Assembly (NCBI GenBank): GCA_029817715.1
Contig: JARUPY010000538.1
Coordinates: 310,001-374,000 of the forward strand
Source of the DNA: Melastoma dodecandrum
Taxonomy: Eukaryota > Streptophyta > Magnoliopsida > Myrtales > Melastomataceae
Direction of reading: 5' to 3'
Length of the DNA: 64,000 nt
Shown here: piece by piece, positions 10,892 through 19,755 of the stretch
Position numbering within the stretch: position 1 is the first letter of the stretch
Layout of the letters: the number at the start of each line of letters is the position of its first letter
Program-made: the position numbers and the translations under genes
Notes under the pieces: model-generated
The model's database searches: none
Told to the model about the DNA's origin: nothing
Seen by the model: only the letters and a program-made list of their open reading frames with translations

Positions 10892-12889
10892 CTACATCGT
10901 GCAACCGACTCTGCTCGAGCCCGATTCGCCGGACGACGAGGATTCGGCGCTCGGATCTGATACCTTTTTACCCTTGTTTGACTTTTGGCACTTTGAGTTG
11001 TTCAGAGCCCGGTCGGCCTTGGACACTATCTTGGATACAGTGAAACCGGCTTCCTCAAAAACATGAGCTCTGGCCGGGAGTAGAGACTTCCGAAGGATGA
11101 TGTCGACGCCGTCGTACGTCCAGACACCCAGTACCGCCTCCCCTTTAAGACCGATGGCGAACCAGCCCAGACCAGCTGCTGCAACATCCACCGAGCTCTC
11201 GTCCCAGCTGTCGCCGTTAACTCGGTAGTCCCTTTTAGTCCACTCTCCCAGCTCTTTGACTCGATTTTCCCCAATGGGCGGCTGCATGATTTATCAATGA
11301 GAGATCATAAAATATGTTCTAAGTACGGACAGACCCAAATAAAGTTATAATCCAGTAATGAACGAGCAAACCACGAGACATCAGTCATACCTGTAATTGC
11401 CGCCCGAAATGGTCTTCCTTCATCGTTTGCACATTTTCTGTCTTGCCCATGTGCAGCGGAAGATATCGAGAGGCCCATACGGTCACGTAGATTGAATCTA
11501 CAGATGATTCCTCTACATCCAATCTCATTAGCCCGGCAACATGAATTGAATGACCAGCCTGTAGTGAGAAAACCAATTTAGGACTGATATATTTCCTACG
11601 CAGTATATCTTAATGGAATTGGTGATGTCGCCTCGTTATTATGGAACATTAAACTCACAAACAGGGCCAACCTTGATCCTGTAAGTTCTTGGCCTCAACT
11701 CGTTGCTAACATATACGAGCTTCAGCTCGTCCCTTGTCAGCCTCGTCGTTATCTGATGCGGATTCAAAAGCCCAGGAGTATCAAACAATCTCGCATTCCC
11801 TGGCAAGATCCCTTCCACCCTAACAATTCCCAGCGTCGTGCCAGGCACAGGAGCCTCAGTCAAGTGCGTGATCTTCCCTCCGCCAACGAGCTTCCCAATA
11901 GCATTGATCAAAGTGCTCTTCCCTGCATTCTGCGCCCCGATCGCCCATACATTCCCCCTCGGCCCTGCCAACTCAATCACATCCTCTACAAGATTTCTAA
12001 GCCCCCAATCTCTCATGGCACTCACCATATGCAAGCTCGTAATCTTAACTGCACCATTGTCCCATGCCCTCTGCCGAATCCAATGCTTAAACCTACTCAG
12101 CGGTATGCACCTTGGCAAGAGGTCGACCTTAGTAACCACTAAAACCACCCTAGGCACATTCCCTGACTTCCCCTCCTTCCAAGTAGCAGAATTCTCCTCG
12201 ATCACTGTTGACACAAGCCTAGCCACTTTCTTAGGAAACGACCCATCGAAATCAACTGCATCAACAACCATCAACACCACGCTACGTGTCCCGCTAACCG
12301 AAGACAACTTCCTCCCAACAGTATGATGGAAATCAAACTCGGGTAACAGATTCTCCACACTCGGGTCCTTAACCCTACCATAGTGCCTCAACGAATGACA
12401 CCTCGCACAAACAACCAGCTTTTCGCTCAAACCAGGCTCAAAATCCAGACGCTCGTCATCCACTACTACACCCTTTTTGAGAGAACCTGGGAATTCGGCC
12501 TCATCGGATACCGGAACCAGGTGGACACTGAGCAACTTGTAATCAGGGCCCTTCGGGATGGGTTTCGAAAAGTACCCGGGCTGCTTAGGCTCGGAATCCT
12601 GCATATGGACGCCGCAGCCCGGGCACACGACAGCCGAAGGGGTAGCCTCATCGTAGTTCCCTTCCCGCGTCAGGAACAAGGCCGATCCTTTCTGCTTCCG
12701 GGAAGCGGCGGAGAAAGATTCCGCAGACGAAACAGAAGAAAAGCAAGGATTTTGAAGGTGGGGGCTTGAAAAATCGGACGGGGATGGGGAAATGAAGGGT
12801 TTTGGTGATTGGGATCGATGGAGAGACGGGGAAAAGAAGAGGAGCTTGAGGTACGAAGATGGGATTTTTCTGGGTCGAGCTAAAAACAT
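10892..12889 (-). CDS. Chloroplast YqeH-type circularly permuted GTPase (BPG2 / At4g10620-like)
   Basis: Three exons (12889-11672, 11558-11391, 11281-10892) give 591 residues. A Ser/Pro/Arg-rich N-terminus (1 to about 60) looks like a plastid transit peptide. A zinc-binding pair follows (C89-x2-C92 and C161-x2-C164). The G motifs are in permuted order: G4 TKVD (253-256), then G1 GAQNAGKS (318-325), then G3 DTPG (370-373). This is the YqeH/BPG2 group, which takes part in chloroplast 30S/rRNA maturation. BPG2 itself has a long acidic middle that is absent here; the length fits the At4g10620 paralogue. The frame is open 90 codons upstream of M1, but those codons are low-complexity and M1 starts the transit peptide. 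Exon 1 ends AAG|GTTGGC, a weak donor (see findings). Confidence 0.88.
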
Positions 12890-13191
12890 CGGGATTTGAG
12901 GTTGTGCTGGAAAAAGTCGATTGCTTGATCGGTCGGCTGGTGGATGGGAAGGGTTTAAGATAGTGGTTTTAGATTTGTTACAAGAAAAGCAGGTAGGCTG
13001 GGATGAAGGAAGTAGAGGAGGGTTTAAGTTTAAGATGATCGGTCGACAACAGCAGGTAAGGCCCAAAACCGGAGAAAACAAAACAGATGTTAAAAGAGTA
13101 AGAGGCCCAGATGGAGGGTTGGGGGGGGGGGGTTCTTCCTCGTTTGGGTTGTCGTGCACTTCACACCAGAAAGTCCAAAAAGAGACTGGGG

Positions 13192-14031
13192 TCTTTACAT
13201 GACAAACGACATTTTGGGCCTTCTACGATGGACTTTAATGAATGCCGTATGAAAGCAATACTCTAACCACTGATTGCCTCTACATCAGGAAAATTTGGAT
13301 AATTTGGTATTTGGGAGAAGATTTTTTGATAGAGAAGAGACTATGTCTTCTTATATTTCTACATCATAATTTAACTGAATCTTCTTTGATAATGATACGA
13401 AATAATAGTCTCATTGAAATAGATACACGAATTGTTTTCAATATAAATACAAGAAGCCCCTCGATAATTCTTTGTTAAAAACTATACCTCAATTATTTAA
13501 GCGCAATAACTTCAGATACTCGATCGTCGGGTTAAAGGCGGCTGTTAAGGCATGGATCGATGTTGAAGTCAGGAACAGGCCGAGGGAGTGCAGTTCGACA
13601 GAAATGATGCTCGAAGATAAGGAGGCTTCATCAGATGTCTTCAGTATCGACGCCGGACGTCAAGACTTGAAGCCATTGCTCACGAGCGTCGATGATGGAG
13701 TCGTCTTAGCAGTTGAATAATAGTTAGTTTTAGGATGATTAGCACGTGTTAAATATGCGTCGGCCGACAGTTATTAGTTAGTGTCTATAAATAAGTCAGC
13801 TCTGGTCAATTGTAAACACACGACAATCATTATATGAGCCCGAAGGTCTGCTTGATTGTCAACCTAACTATCCGTAATTGTTTTAAGCGTTGTGCAATGG
13901 CTGTAAGTTCTTCTTTTTACACTTAGTGAATTTCTGATTGTTCTTTTGTTCATTTACTTTTATTGGCGACCACATTTATTTTCAACACTTTAAGTCTCCG
14001 ATATATCGCGATGTGTTTTGCCACGTGAACA
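13192..14031 (+). repeat. Left LTR of the outer element
   Basis: Aligns with 33318-33910 from CATTTTGGGCCTTCTACGAT through the TATA region (TCTATAAATAAGTC) to the end GTGAACA. It begins TCTTTACA where the right copy has TGTTTACA, so the canonical TG has probably mutated. Length is 840 bp, or about 580 bp without the insertion at 13246-13505. The two LTRs show many differences, so the insertion is old. Confidence 0.8.
13246..13505. other. Foreign insert in the left outer LTR, starting with a plastid tRNA-Met fragment
   Basis: The right LTR has about 20 unrelated bases where the left has about 260 AT-rich bases. The first 28 bases (13246-13273) are the complement of the D-arm and anticodon arm of plastid elongator tRNA-Met(CAU) as I remember it, with the anticodon CAT inside. 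The remaining 230 bases are AT-rich like organelle spacer, but I cannot place them. Probably organelle DNA captured at a break. Confidence 0.5.
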
Positions 14032-14037
14032 CGTTTT

Positions 14038-14055
14038 TGGCTACTACAGTGGGAG
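14038..14055 (+). other. Primer-binding site of the outer element
   Basis: TGGCTACTACAGTGGGAG, 6 bp after the LTR end, the same spacing as in the inner element (TGGCGACCACAGTGGGAG) and two substitutions from it. This type of site is used by Tat/Ogre-like elements, reportedly with tRNA-Arg. Confidence 0.65.
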
Positions 14056-14085
14056 ACGAAAGAGAGTTTCGTGTGATTGTACGGA

Positions 14086-14778
14086 ATGCCAACAACTCGA
14101 AGTGTGGCTAACAGAATGGCTGATACTCGTGGTGATTCAGATACTAATCATGGGCAAGGCCAAACTGGTAATAATGGCCAGAACCATCGAAATGGGCAAC
14201 AAAATTCCCAGAACACTGGACAACAAAATGTCCAGACGCAGGAGCGAGGGACATCCCCTATGTCAAACGTCTTGCCAAACGTGTCGGATACAATCTCTTT
14301 GGACGTATTTCTTCAAGTACAGGCCAAGAATCAGGAGAGTTTTTTGGAGTTACAAAAACAACTACAGGGATTAACTGCCAGGATCGATGTCGAATATGCC
14401 CCCGATACTGCGGCCAGAAGGGCTGCTATCCAATGGGAAACGTATGATAAGTTTCGATCATGAGACTACTAACGATCATGTCTATTTAACTCAGGACTAT
14501 CGAAGGACTGAACCAAGTAGATCGCGTTTTGTCCCCGATGATCGAGGCGATTTTGTCATGCTTGATCGATTGAATCGCTATAACGAGTTCGTCGATCTTG
14601 ATAATGATGTGCAGGATCCCTATCGATCACAGGCATACGCGCCTCCTCACCGTCGAAGGGAAACCCATTATACACGATCCACTGTCGACAACCCCGTCCG
14701 TGGACCACCTGTGGAAGGTCAAATCCCAAGGAGAAACCTTTTTAGTAATTTCCCTAGGGGCGTACCTACCTTCGACAG
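14086..14778 (+). pseudogene. Outer element gag, 5' part (broken, cut by the inner element)
   Basis: Starts at ATG (MPTTRSVANRM), comparable to the MPRNTRS start of the inner gag. A Gln/Asn-rich and then helical stretch follows to a stop at 14461-14463. The reading continues in another frame (14387-14778, RRTEPSRSRFVPDD to GVPTFDS), so there is at least one frameshift. The inner retrotransposon interrupts it at 14778/27684, and the frame resumes beyond it. It is a structural nucleocapsid precursor in origin and not functional now. Confidence 0.75.
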
Positions 14779-15762
14779 TGTTGACATGGCAATTAATTTT
14801 GGGCCTGGGTTTAGAACAGAAACCCAGTAATCCCTCAAGTCATACTCCGAGTCAGCCCAAGATACAGTTGTCTAGGCCGACTCATGACGAAGTCGACTAG
14901 GTCGACTCATGACAAAGTCGACTAGGTCGACTCATGACGAAGTCGACTAGGTCGACTTATGAACGGGGTCGACTAGGTCGACTCACAATGAAGGAGTATG
15001 GTGATCAAAGTCAACCAAGATGACTCAACAGTAGCTAGGCCTACTAGTAGGGCCAAGTCAACGGAATTCTGGATAAGTCGACCAAGTCGGTCGTAGTCTG
15101 TACAGTCAAGTCGACAGGGTTGGAATAAATTTACCACATTTGTTAAGGATCGTAACTGATCCTATTATCCAGGAACGTGATCCCAAAGATCAAGGAGGTT
15201 GTTCAAACACTCCCACGATGTTAGGGATCACGATCTGCAACACGATCTATCTGTTACGTGTTAAACACGTACAAATCCTCTATAAATAGCAAAGGAATAT
15301 TTCAAGACAAAGGGTACGACCACACACAGCCAAAACACTGAAGTTTGTTCGTCAACTTTAGGAAATTAGATACCTCGACCCGGTTTGTAGGTCAACCTCC
15401 CTCCGCCAGCAGAGTGAGCTCGCAGGGCCTTTGCCGTCAACCCCCTCCAGCGACACCACCGACGGAGTGAGCTCGTAGGGCCTTCGTCACAGCCTCCCGC
15501 CAGCGACCACCACCGACGGAGCGAGCTTCTAAGGCCTTTGTCACAAGTTCTTCATCGTCACGGATTTCCACATCGTCATCAATACTTGCGCTCTTTTTTC
15601 CATTTTTTAATGGCTGTAAGCCCTGTTCCCTTTATTCATTAAGATTGTAAGACTTGCATTTGATTTCAATAAAATTGTGCATCTTCTTACTGGCGACCAC
15701 AATATAACTACCGTGAGTCCATTGCCAAATATTTCCAACGTGATCCGTTTCGTGCGTGAACA
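14779..15762 (+). repeat. 5' LTR of the inner element
   Basis: It contains a 25-bp tandem array near its start (14878-14986), a TATA box CTATAAATAG at 15290-15299 that should drive the genomic transcript, GC-rich imperfect repeats at 15400-15530 (CACCGACGGAG(T/C)GAGCT), and an AATAAA polyadenylation word at 15668. It ends GTGAACA. Confidence 0.93.
14878..14986 (+). repeat. 25-bp tandem repeat in the LTR (about 4.3 copies)
   Basis: The unit is CGACTCATGACGAAGTCGAC plus TAGGT. Copies two and four carry small changes; the fourth is 26 bp. Each unit holds a GTCGAC palindrome, and a further GTCGAC forms at each junction. The same array is in the 3' LTR at 26799-26907. Such U3 arrays often act as enhancers, but that is inference here. 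Confidence 0.85.
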
Positions 15763-15768
15763 CGTTTT

Positions 15769-15786
15769 TGGCGACCACAGTGGGAG
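15769..15786 (+). other. Primer-binding site of the inner element
   Basis: TGGCGACCACAGTGGGAG, 6 bp after the LTR end. It resembles the Tat/Ogre-type site. The gag ATG follows only 3 bp later (15790), so almost the whole leader of the RNA is LTR-derived. Confidence 0.75.
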
Positions 15787-15789
15787 AAC

Positions 15790-18700
15790 ATGCCGAGAAA
15801 TACTCGAAGTACCACTCAGAATCCCTTAGATGGGGAAAACCAGGAGCTTCCTCCGGGAATGAACTTGGAAGCGCCAGCCCTAGGAGGCCAGGCAGCTACG
15901 AACCAGTCCGCTTTTGATTCACATGCCCAAGCGCCAGCCCTAGGAGGCCAGGCAGCTACGAACCAGTCCGCTTTTGATTCACATGCCCCGTCTGAATTTA
16001 TTTCGAGACTGGAGTTCCACAAGGAATTGGGGAGTGTGCGTCAGGATTTGACCGATATGAAGGGCATCCTAATGGATGTCCAAACTCTAATAGGGCGTCT
16101 TTCTGGCCCGAGAGACGAGGAAAGAGTAAGACCTCGTATGAGAGAGGCCCCATTTAGGGAGTCTATGTTCATGGCAGACGCTCGTCGGACTACTCAAGGG
16201 CCACGTAACGTGACTTTTGAGCGATCCGACATAAGGACAAATACTCTATTCGAACCTGGGAATTTGGTTCCCCCTAGTCGACCCTCTTCTTCACGTAATC
16301 AACCGACGAATACGTATTGGAATGAGGCAGAGGACTTTCAAGAGGAAACGGATCTAGGGGAGAATTTTATTCCGTCTCATCGCCCTGGAAAAGAACCTGT
16401 AATCGACGCAACTGGAGACCCCTATGGGCTTGGATCCCGAGGTGGAAACTTTCGGGAAGAGCCTTCTTCCTACACGAGGAATCCAGCGAGTCAGACAGTG
16501 GGGGAAAGATCTCCGTACAGCCCGATAAGGTCGACTCGACCTACAGCGCAGGCCCCAGTAGGCGGTGTACCCCCAGACCTGAGGGAGGCCATAACTCAGG
16601 TTATAGAGCAAGTCGTCCCCGGAATAGCTCGGCGAGACGACGCCTGTTTGTACAGGTCTCCCTATCCTACGTATGTCGACAGGGATTTCCCTTTACCTAG
16701 AGGTTATAAGGTGCCCGACTTTACACGTTTTTCGGGTGAAGATGAAATGACCCCACTCGAGCATGTCGCTCGCTTCACTCACCAACTTGGTGAGGCGGCT
16801 GGGAACGACTTTTGGAAACTGAAGCTCTTCCCTAACTCGTTAACAGGGGATGCCTTTACGTGGTATGCGAGTTTGCCGCCAGGGTCAATAGCCTCGTGGA
16901 CTCAGATGCAATCTATGTTCGTTAAGACCTTTGCTCGACTGGACGCCCCCATGTCGATGTTTGAGGTAATGCGCCTTAAGCAGGCTAACGGAGAACACCC
17001 AGGGCAGTTTCTAATGAAACTCAGGAAGGCCCTACTACGGTGTAGCCCCCCCATACCGGAGAAGGATCAATTACTTCTCGCATTAAATGCGTTGACTATT
17101 CCGTTCCGGAAAAAGCTGCAGGGCGAGCGCTTTGCTGACCTGTATGACTTAGCAAGGAGGGCCGCAGAGTATTATCAGCTTCTTACAGAGGAAGCCCAGC
17201 TGACTCGAGCCTACCAAGTCGACACTTATGAAGTCGACGTGGCGGAATTTGTCAAGGGGGAGTCGACTATATGCGACCCCCTGGCTAAGAAAAATTCCAA
17301 AGCTAAGGCATCCCAAAAGAATGCCGAAGAAAGAAAATATTCTTTCGACACAGATAAAGTCGACGCTATATTCGACTGGCTTCATCAAAGGAAAAGGATT
17401 AGGCTTAAGCCCGGCCATCGAGTTCCCCAGACAGAGAGGGAAAAGAATAGGAATTACTGCAAGTGGCATGGGTCTTTCACCCATGCTACCAAGGACTGTT
17501 TGTCCTTTAGAAATATCATACAGGATTTAATAGAGTCTAAAGAGCTCCGTTTTCCTGAAGTTGACGAAGTCGCCGTGGTGGATAATAATCCATTCGGGGA
17601 TGAAGTCGCTATTCATACGTTTGACATATTTGACGCTGAGGTTAATCTCTTAGAAGTTATTAACGACTCTGTTGTACCCTCGCAGGACGTACAAGCAACC
17701 GGCGAGACTTTGGTGGCCAATGCCCTCATGAAGCGACTAGCTGAGCGTGGGGTCTTCATTCTGCCCAAAGGAAGGGAGAAGTGGCTATGCCACTGGCACT
17801 TGAACGACACTCACACTACGGATCGGTGCCACACGTTCAAGAAGTATCTACTGGACAGCAAAACGGAGGAGTGGTACGACTTGACCCCGTTCGAAGAAGC
17901 AGCAATGTCACTCAATACTCCCCAAGGATCTTCTCACGCCTTCAAAAGCCCTCCTAGCGCAGATCGCCGATTAGCCTCGCGAGGTGGAAGAGGAGGCCCC
18001 CAGGGTCACAAGGGCAATGGAGAGGCAGTCGCCCGGGGAACAGAACGCCCGGCACGGCGACTGGAGTTCATAGACTCGTCTGGTCAAAGGGTCATCAAAC
18101 AGGGGTACACTAGAACTACCCCTGTCAAGGAGATCAAGCCGGTAGCGGAACACAAGGGAGAGGACCAACCTCAGCAGGCCATGAATCGCAGACCCCGTTA
18201 TGCGTCGCAGACAGTCGATCCTCAGGAACTACGGAGGGGGCCACCCATCGCCCAATTCCTAGACGAAAAGCTGCTGTGCCAAAAGTGCAAGCTGATCGCT
18301 CACAACCGCATACTCATTACCCAGCTCTGCACAGCATGCTGCGTTAGCTACTTCTTGCGGCTCGTCGACTTATCCGTAAAAGGGGAGATGCTCGTGAAGG
18401 CAGCCCGTCCTGAGGGCTCAGGTAACTCGAACCTTAACAAGCCCTCGAATAGGCCAGCAGATAACCCTGTGCAGGTAGGATATGACCCAGCCGACGGAAG
18501 GTTTGTGGAGGTGCGTCGACTTCCCTTTGGTTCTAAGAAACCAAGATTTGTCAAAGCGCCTAACCCTTCGTCTCAATGGCAGAAGGCGGAAAGAAAGATT
18601 ACGCTTCCCGTGAGGGCTCAAAAGAGAAAAGAAAGGCGTCTAAGTCACGCCCAAAAAAAGCCAAGAATGACCCCTGTGATGCCATCCTTTGGCGGGAACC

Positions 18701-19755
18701 ACGCCACAGGGAAACAAGTCGCAGAGCCCGAGCGGGTCGAGTCTACTGATTACTCGGAAGACCCAGGCTCGAGTTTCGACTACACTCCTCTACGAGGAGA
18801 TAAGCCCTGCGACTTCGATGCAGAGCAACGGCCCCTCGTGGGCTGTAACGTTCTTACCCTCCCTGCGGAGTTCGCCTGCAACAACAAGCCGGAGGCACCG
18901 GAAGGTAAAACTCTCGACTCTAGAGTCACTACATTTCCTTCTGGCTTCCCTCTGCACTGGTTGAGGAAACCATCAGATCGTATGAAACAGCATATGCATT
19001 CGCTGTATATCTCAGCCACCTTTGATGGTGTCTTAGTGGGTCGAGTCTTAATAGACAATGGCGCCACTGTCAATGTTCTTCCCCTCGCCAAGTTTAGATT
19101 ACTTGGGTACAAGCCTAGCGAGTTGGTGCGAACCGACGTAGCTGTAAGTGGCTTCAATGGGAGAAAATCCGAGTGCCTGGGTATATGCTCCGTGCGCCTA
19201 GGCGTCGGGAGACACGAGCAGGAAACTGCTTTCTTTGTAATCGATATAGCCCCTTCATTTAATGCGCTTTTAGGACGCGATTGGCTTCATAAGGCCGCCG
19301 CGATTCCATCTACTTTGCATAGGGAGTTAATCCTATGGCTTGACTCCGAAATAGAAATCGTTAAGGCTGATGAATACTCCTGTTGTGACAAGGGTATTTT
19401 GCATGCAGAGACGTGTAAGACAGTCAAGGACCTTACTCTGGACCAGCGCTACAAGCTGGGAGACCCCACAGTCGGACCCTTAGGTGAACCTTCAGGGAAG
19501 TTCGACTTCATCGTGAGCTATGGCACCTCTCACCCCAAGCCTGACGAAGGACCGATTGTGCCAACAGGATGGGGGCCCGACTTCACAGACAAAGACATAG
19601 ACGAGGTCCTGCAGAAGGTAGTCACGACTAAAGATGGAGGCGAAACGAACAACAGCCCAAGCGACGACCAGGGAGAAGCGCCTAAGAGCCAAGAGAGCAC
19701 TGCGACGGAGTTGGAGCCCGATAGACTCCTACATGAAGGGATGTATGGACAGTGA
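15790..19755 (+). CDS. Gag-protease polyprotein of the inner Tat element
   Basis: Intact frame of 1321 residues. A variable N-terminus with an exact 20-residue tandem duplication (residues 28-67) is followed by the retrotransposon gag core (about 300-470, including GDAFTWYASLPPGSI). Two zinc-knuckle-like motifs follow, CKWHGSFTHATKDC (near 557) and CHWHLNDTHTTDRC (near 665), both of form C-x2-H-x4-H-x4-C. A further Cys-rich patch is near 825-860. The aspartic protease has LIDNGATVNVLP (near 1088) and a GRDWLH end motif. Gag packages the RNA and protease cuts the polyprotein. The stop TGA (19753-19755) overlaps the ATG of pol in another frame, so the two products must be linked by reinitiation, frameshifting or splicing. 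Confidence 0.92.
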   Translation: MPRNTRSTTQNPLDGENQELPPGMNLEAPALGGQAATNQSAFDSHAQAPALGGQAATNQSAFDSHAPSEFISRLEFHKELGSVRQDLTDMKGILMDVQTLIGRLSGPRDEERVRPRMREAPFRESMFMADARRTTQGPRNVTFERSDIRTNTLFEPGNLVPPSRPSSSRNQPTNTYWNEAEDFQEETDLGENFIPSHRPGKEPVIDATGDPYGLGSRGGNFREEPSSYTRNPASQTVGERSPYSPIRSTRPTAQAPVGGVPPDLREAITQVIEQVVPGIARRDDACLYRSPYPTYVDRDFPLPRGYKVPDFTRFSGEDEMTPLEHVARFTHQLGEAAGNDFWKLKLFPNSLTGDAFTWYASLPPGSIASWTQMQSMFVKTFARLDAPMSMFEVMRLKQANGEHPGQFLMKLRKALLRCSPPIPEKDQLLLALNALTIPFRKKLQGERFADLYDLARRAAEYYQLLTEEAQLTRAYQVDTYEVDVAEFVKGESTICDPLAKKNSKAKASQKNAEERKYSFDTDKVDAIFDWLHQRKRIRLKPGHRVPQTEREKNRNYCKWHGSFTHATKDCLSFRNIIQDLIESKELRFPEVDEVAVVDNNPFGDEVAIHTFDIFDAEVNLLEVINDSVVPSQDVQATGETLVANALMKRLAERGVFILPKGREKWLCHWHLNDTHTTDRCHTFKKYLLDSKTEEWYDLTPFEEAAMSLNTPQGSSHAFKSPPSADRRLASRGGRGGPQGHKGNGEAVARGTERPARRLEFIDSSGQRVIKQGYTRTTPVKEIKPVAEHKGEDQPQQAMNRRPRYASQTVDPQELRRGPPIAQFLDEKLLCQKCKLIAHNRILITQLCTACCVSYFLRLVDLSVKGEMLVKAARPEGSGNSNLNKPSNRPADNPVQVGYDPADGRFVEVRRLPFGSKKPRFVKAPNPSSQWQKAERKITLPVRAQKRKERRLSHAQKKPRMTPVMPSFGGNHATGKQVAEPERVESTDYSEDPGSSFDYTPLRGDKPCDFDAEQRPLVGCNVLTLPAEFACNNKPEAPEGKTLDSRVTTFPSGFPLHWLRKPSDRMKQHMHSLYISATFDGVLVGRVLIDNGATVNVLPLAKFRLLGYKPSELVRTDVAVSGFNGRKSECLGICSVRLGVGRHEQETAFFVIDIAPSFNALLGRDWLHKAAAIPSTLHRELILWLDSEIEIVKADEYSCCDKGILHAETCKTVKDLTLDQRYKLGDPTVGPLGEPSGKFDFIVSYGTSHPKPDEGPIVPTGWGPDFTDKDIDEVLQKVVTTKDGGETNNSPSDDQGEAPKSQESTATELEPDRLLHEGMYGQ
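15871..15990 (+). repeat. 60-bp in-frame tandem duplication in gag
   Basis: 15871-15930 and 15931-15990 are identical except for the last two bases. Each encodes APALGGQAATNQSAFDSHAQ, with P for the last residue in the second copy. The near-perfect identity shows a very recent duplication. Confidence 0.95.

Noticed and set aside
12890..13159. 90-codon upstream extension of the GTPase frame
   Set aside because: Low-complexity, contains a poly-Pro run, and would place the transit peptide internally.
13291..13478. Open frame within the insert of the left outer LTR
   Set aside because: AT-rich, no homology recognised; part of probable organelle-derived filler.
14878..14986. Direct repeats considered as CRISPR-like
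   Set aside because: Contiguous 25-bp tandem units without spacers, inside an LTR of a plant genome.
15816..19692. Several minus-strand frames over the gag region
   Set aside because: Shadows of the gag-protease frame; no independent splice or start signals.
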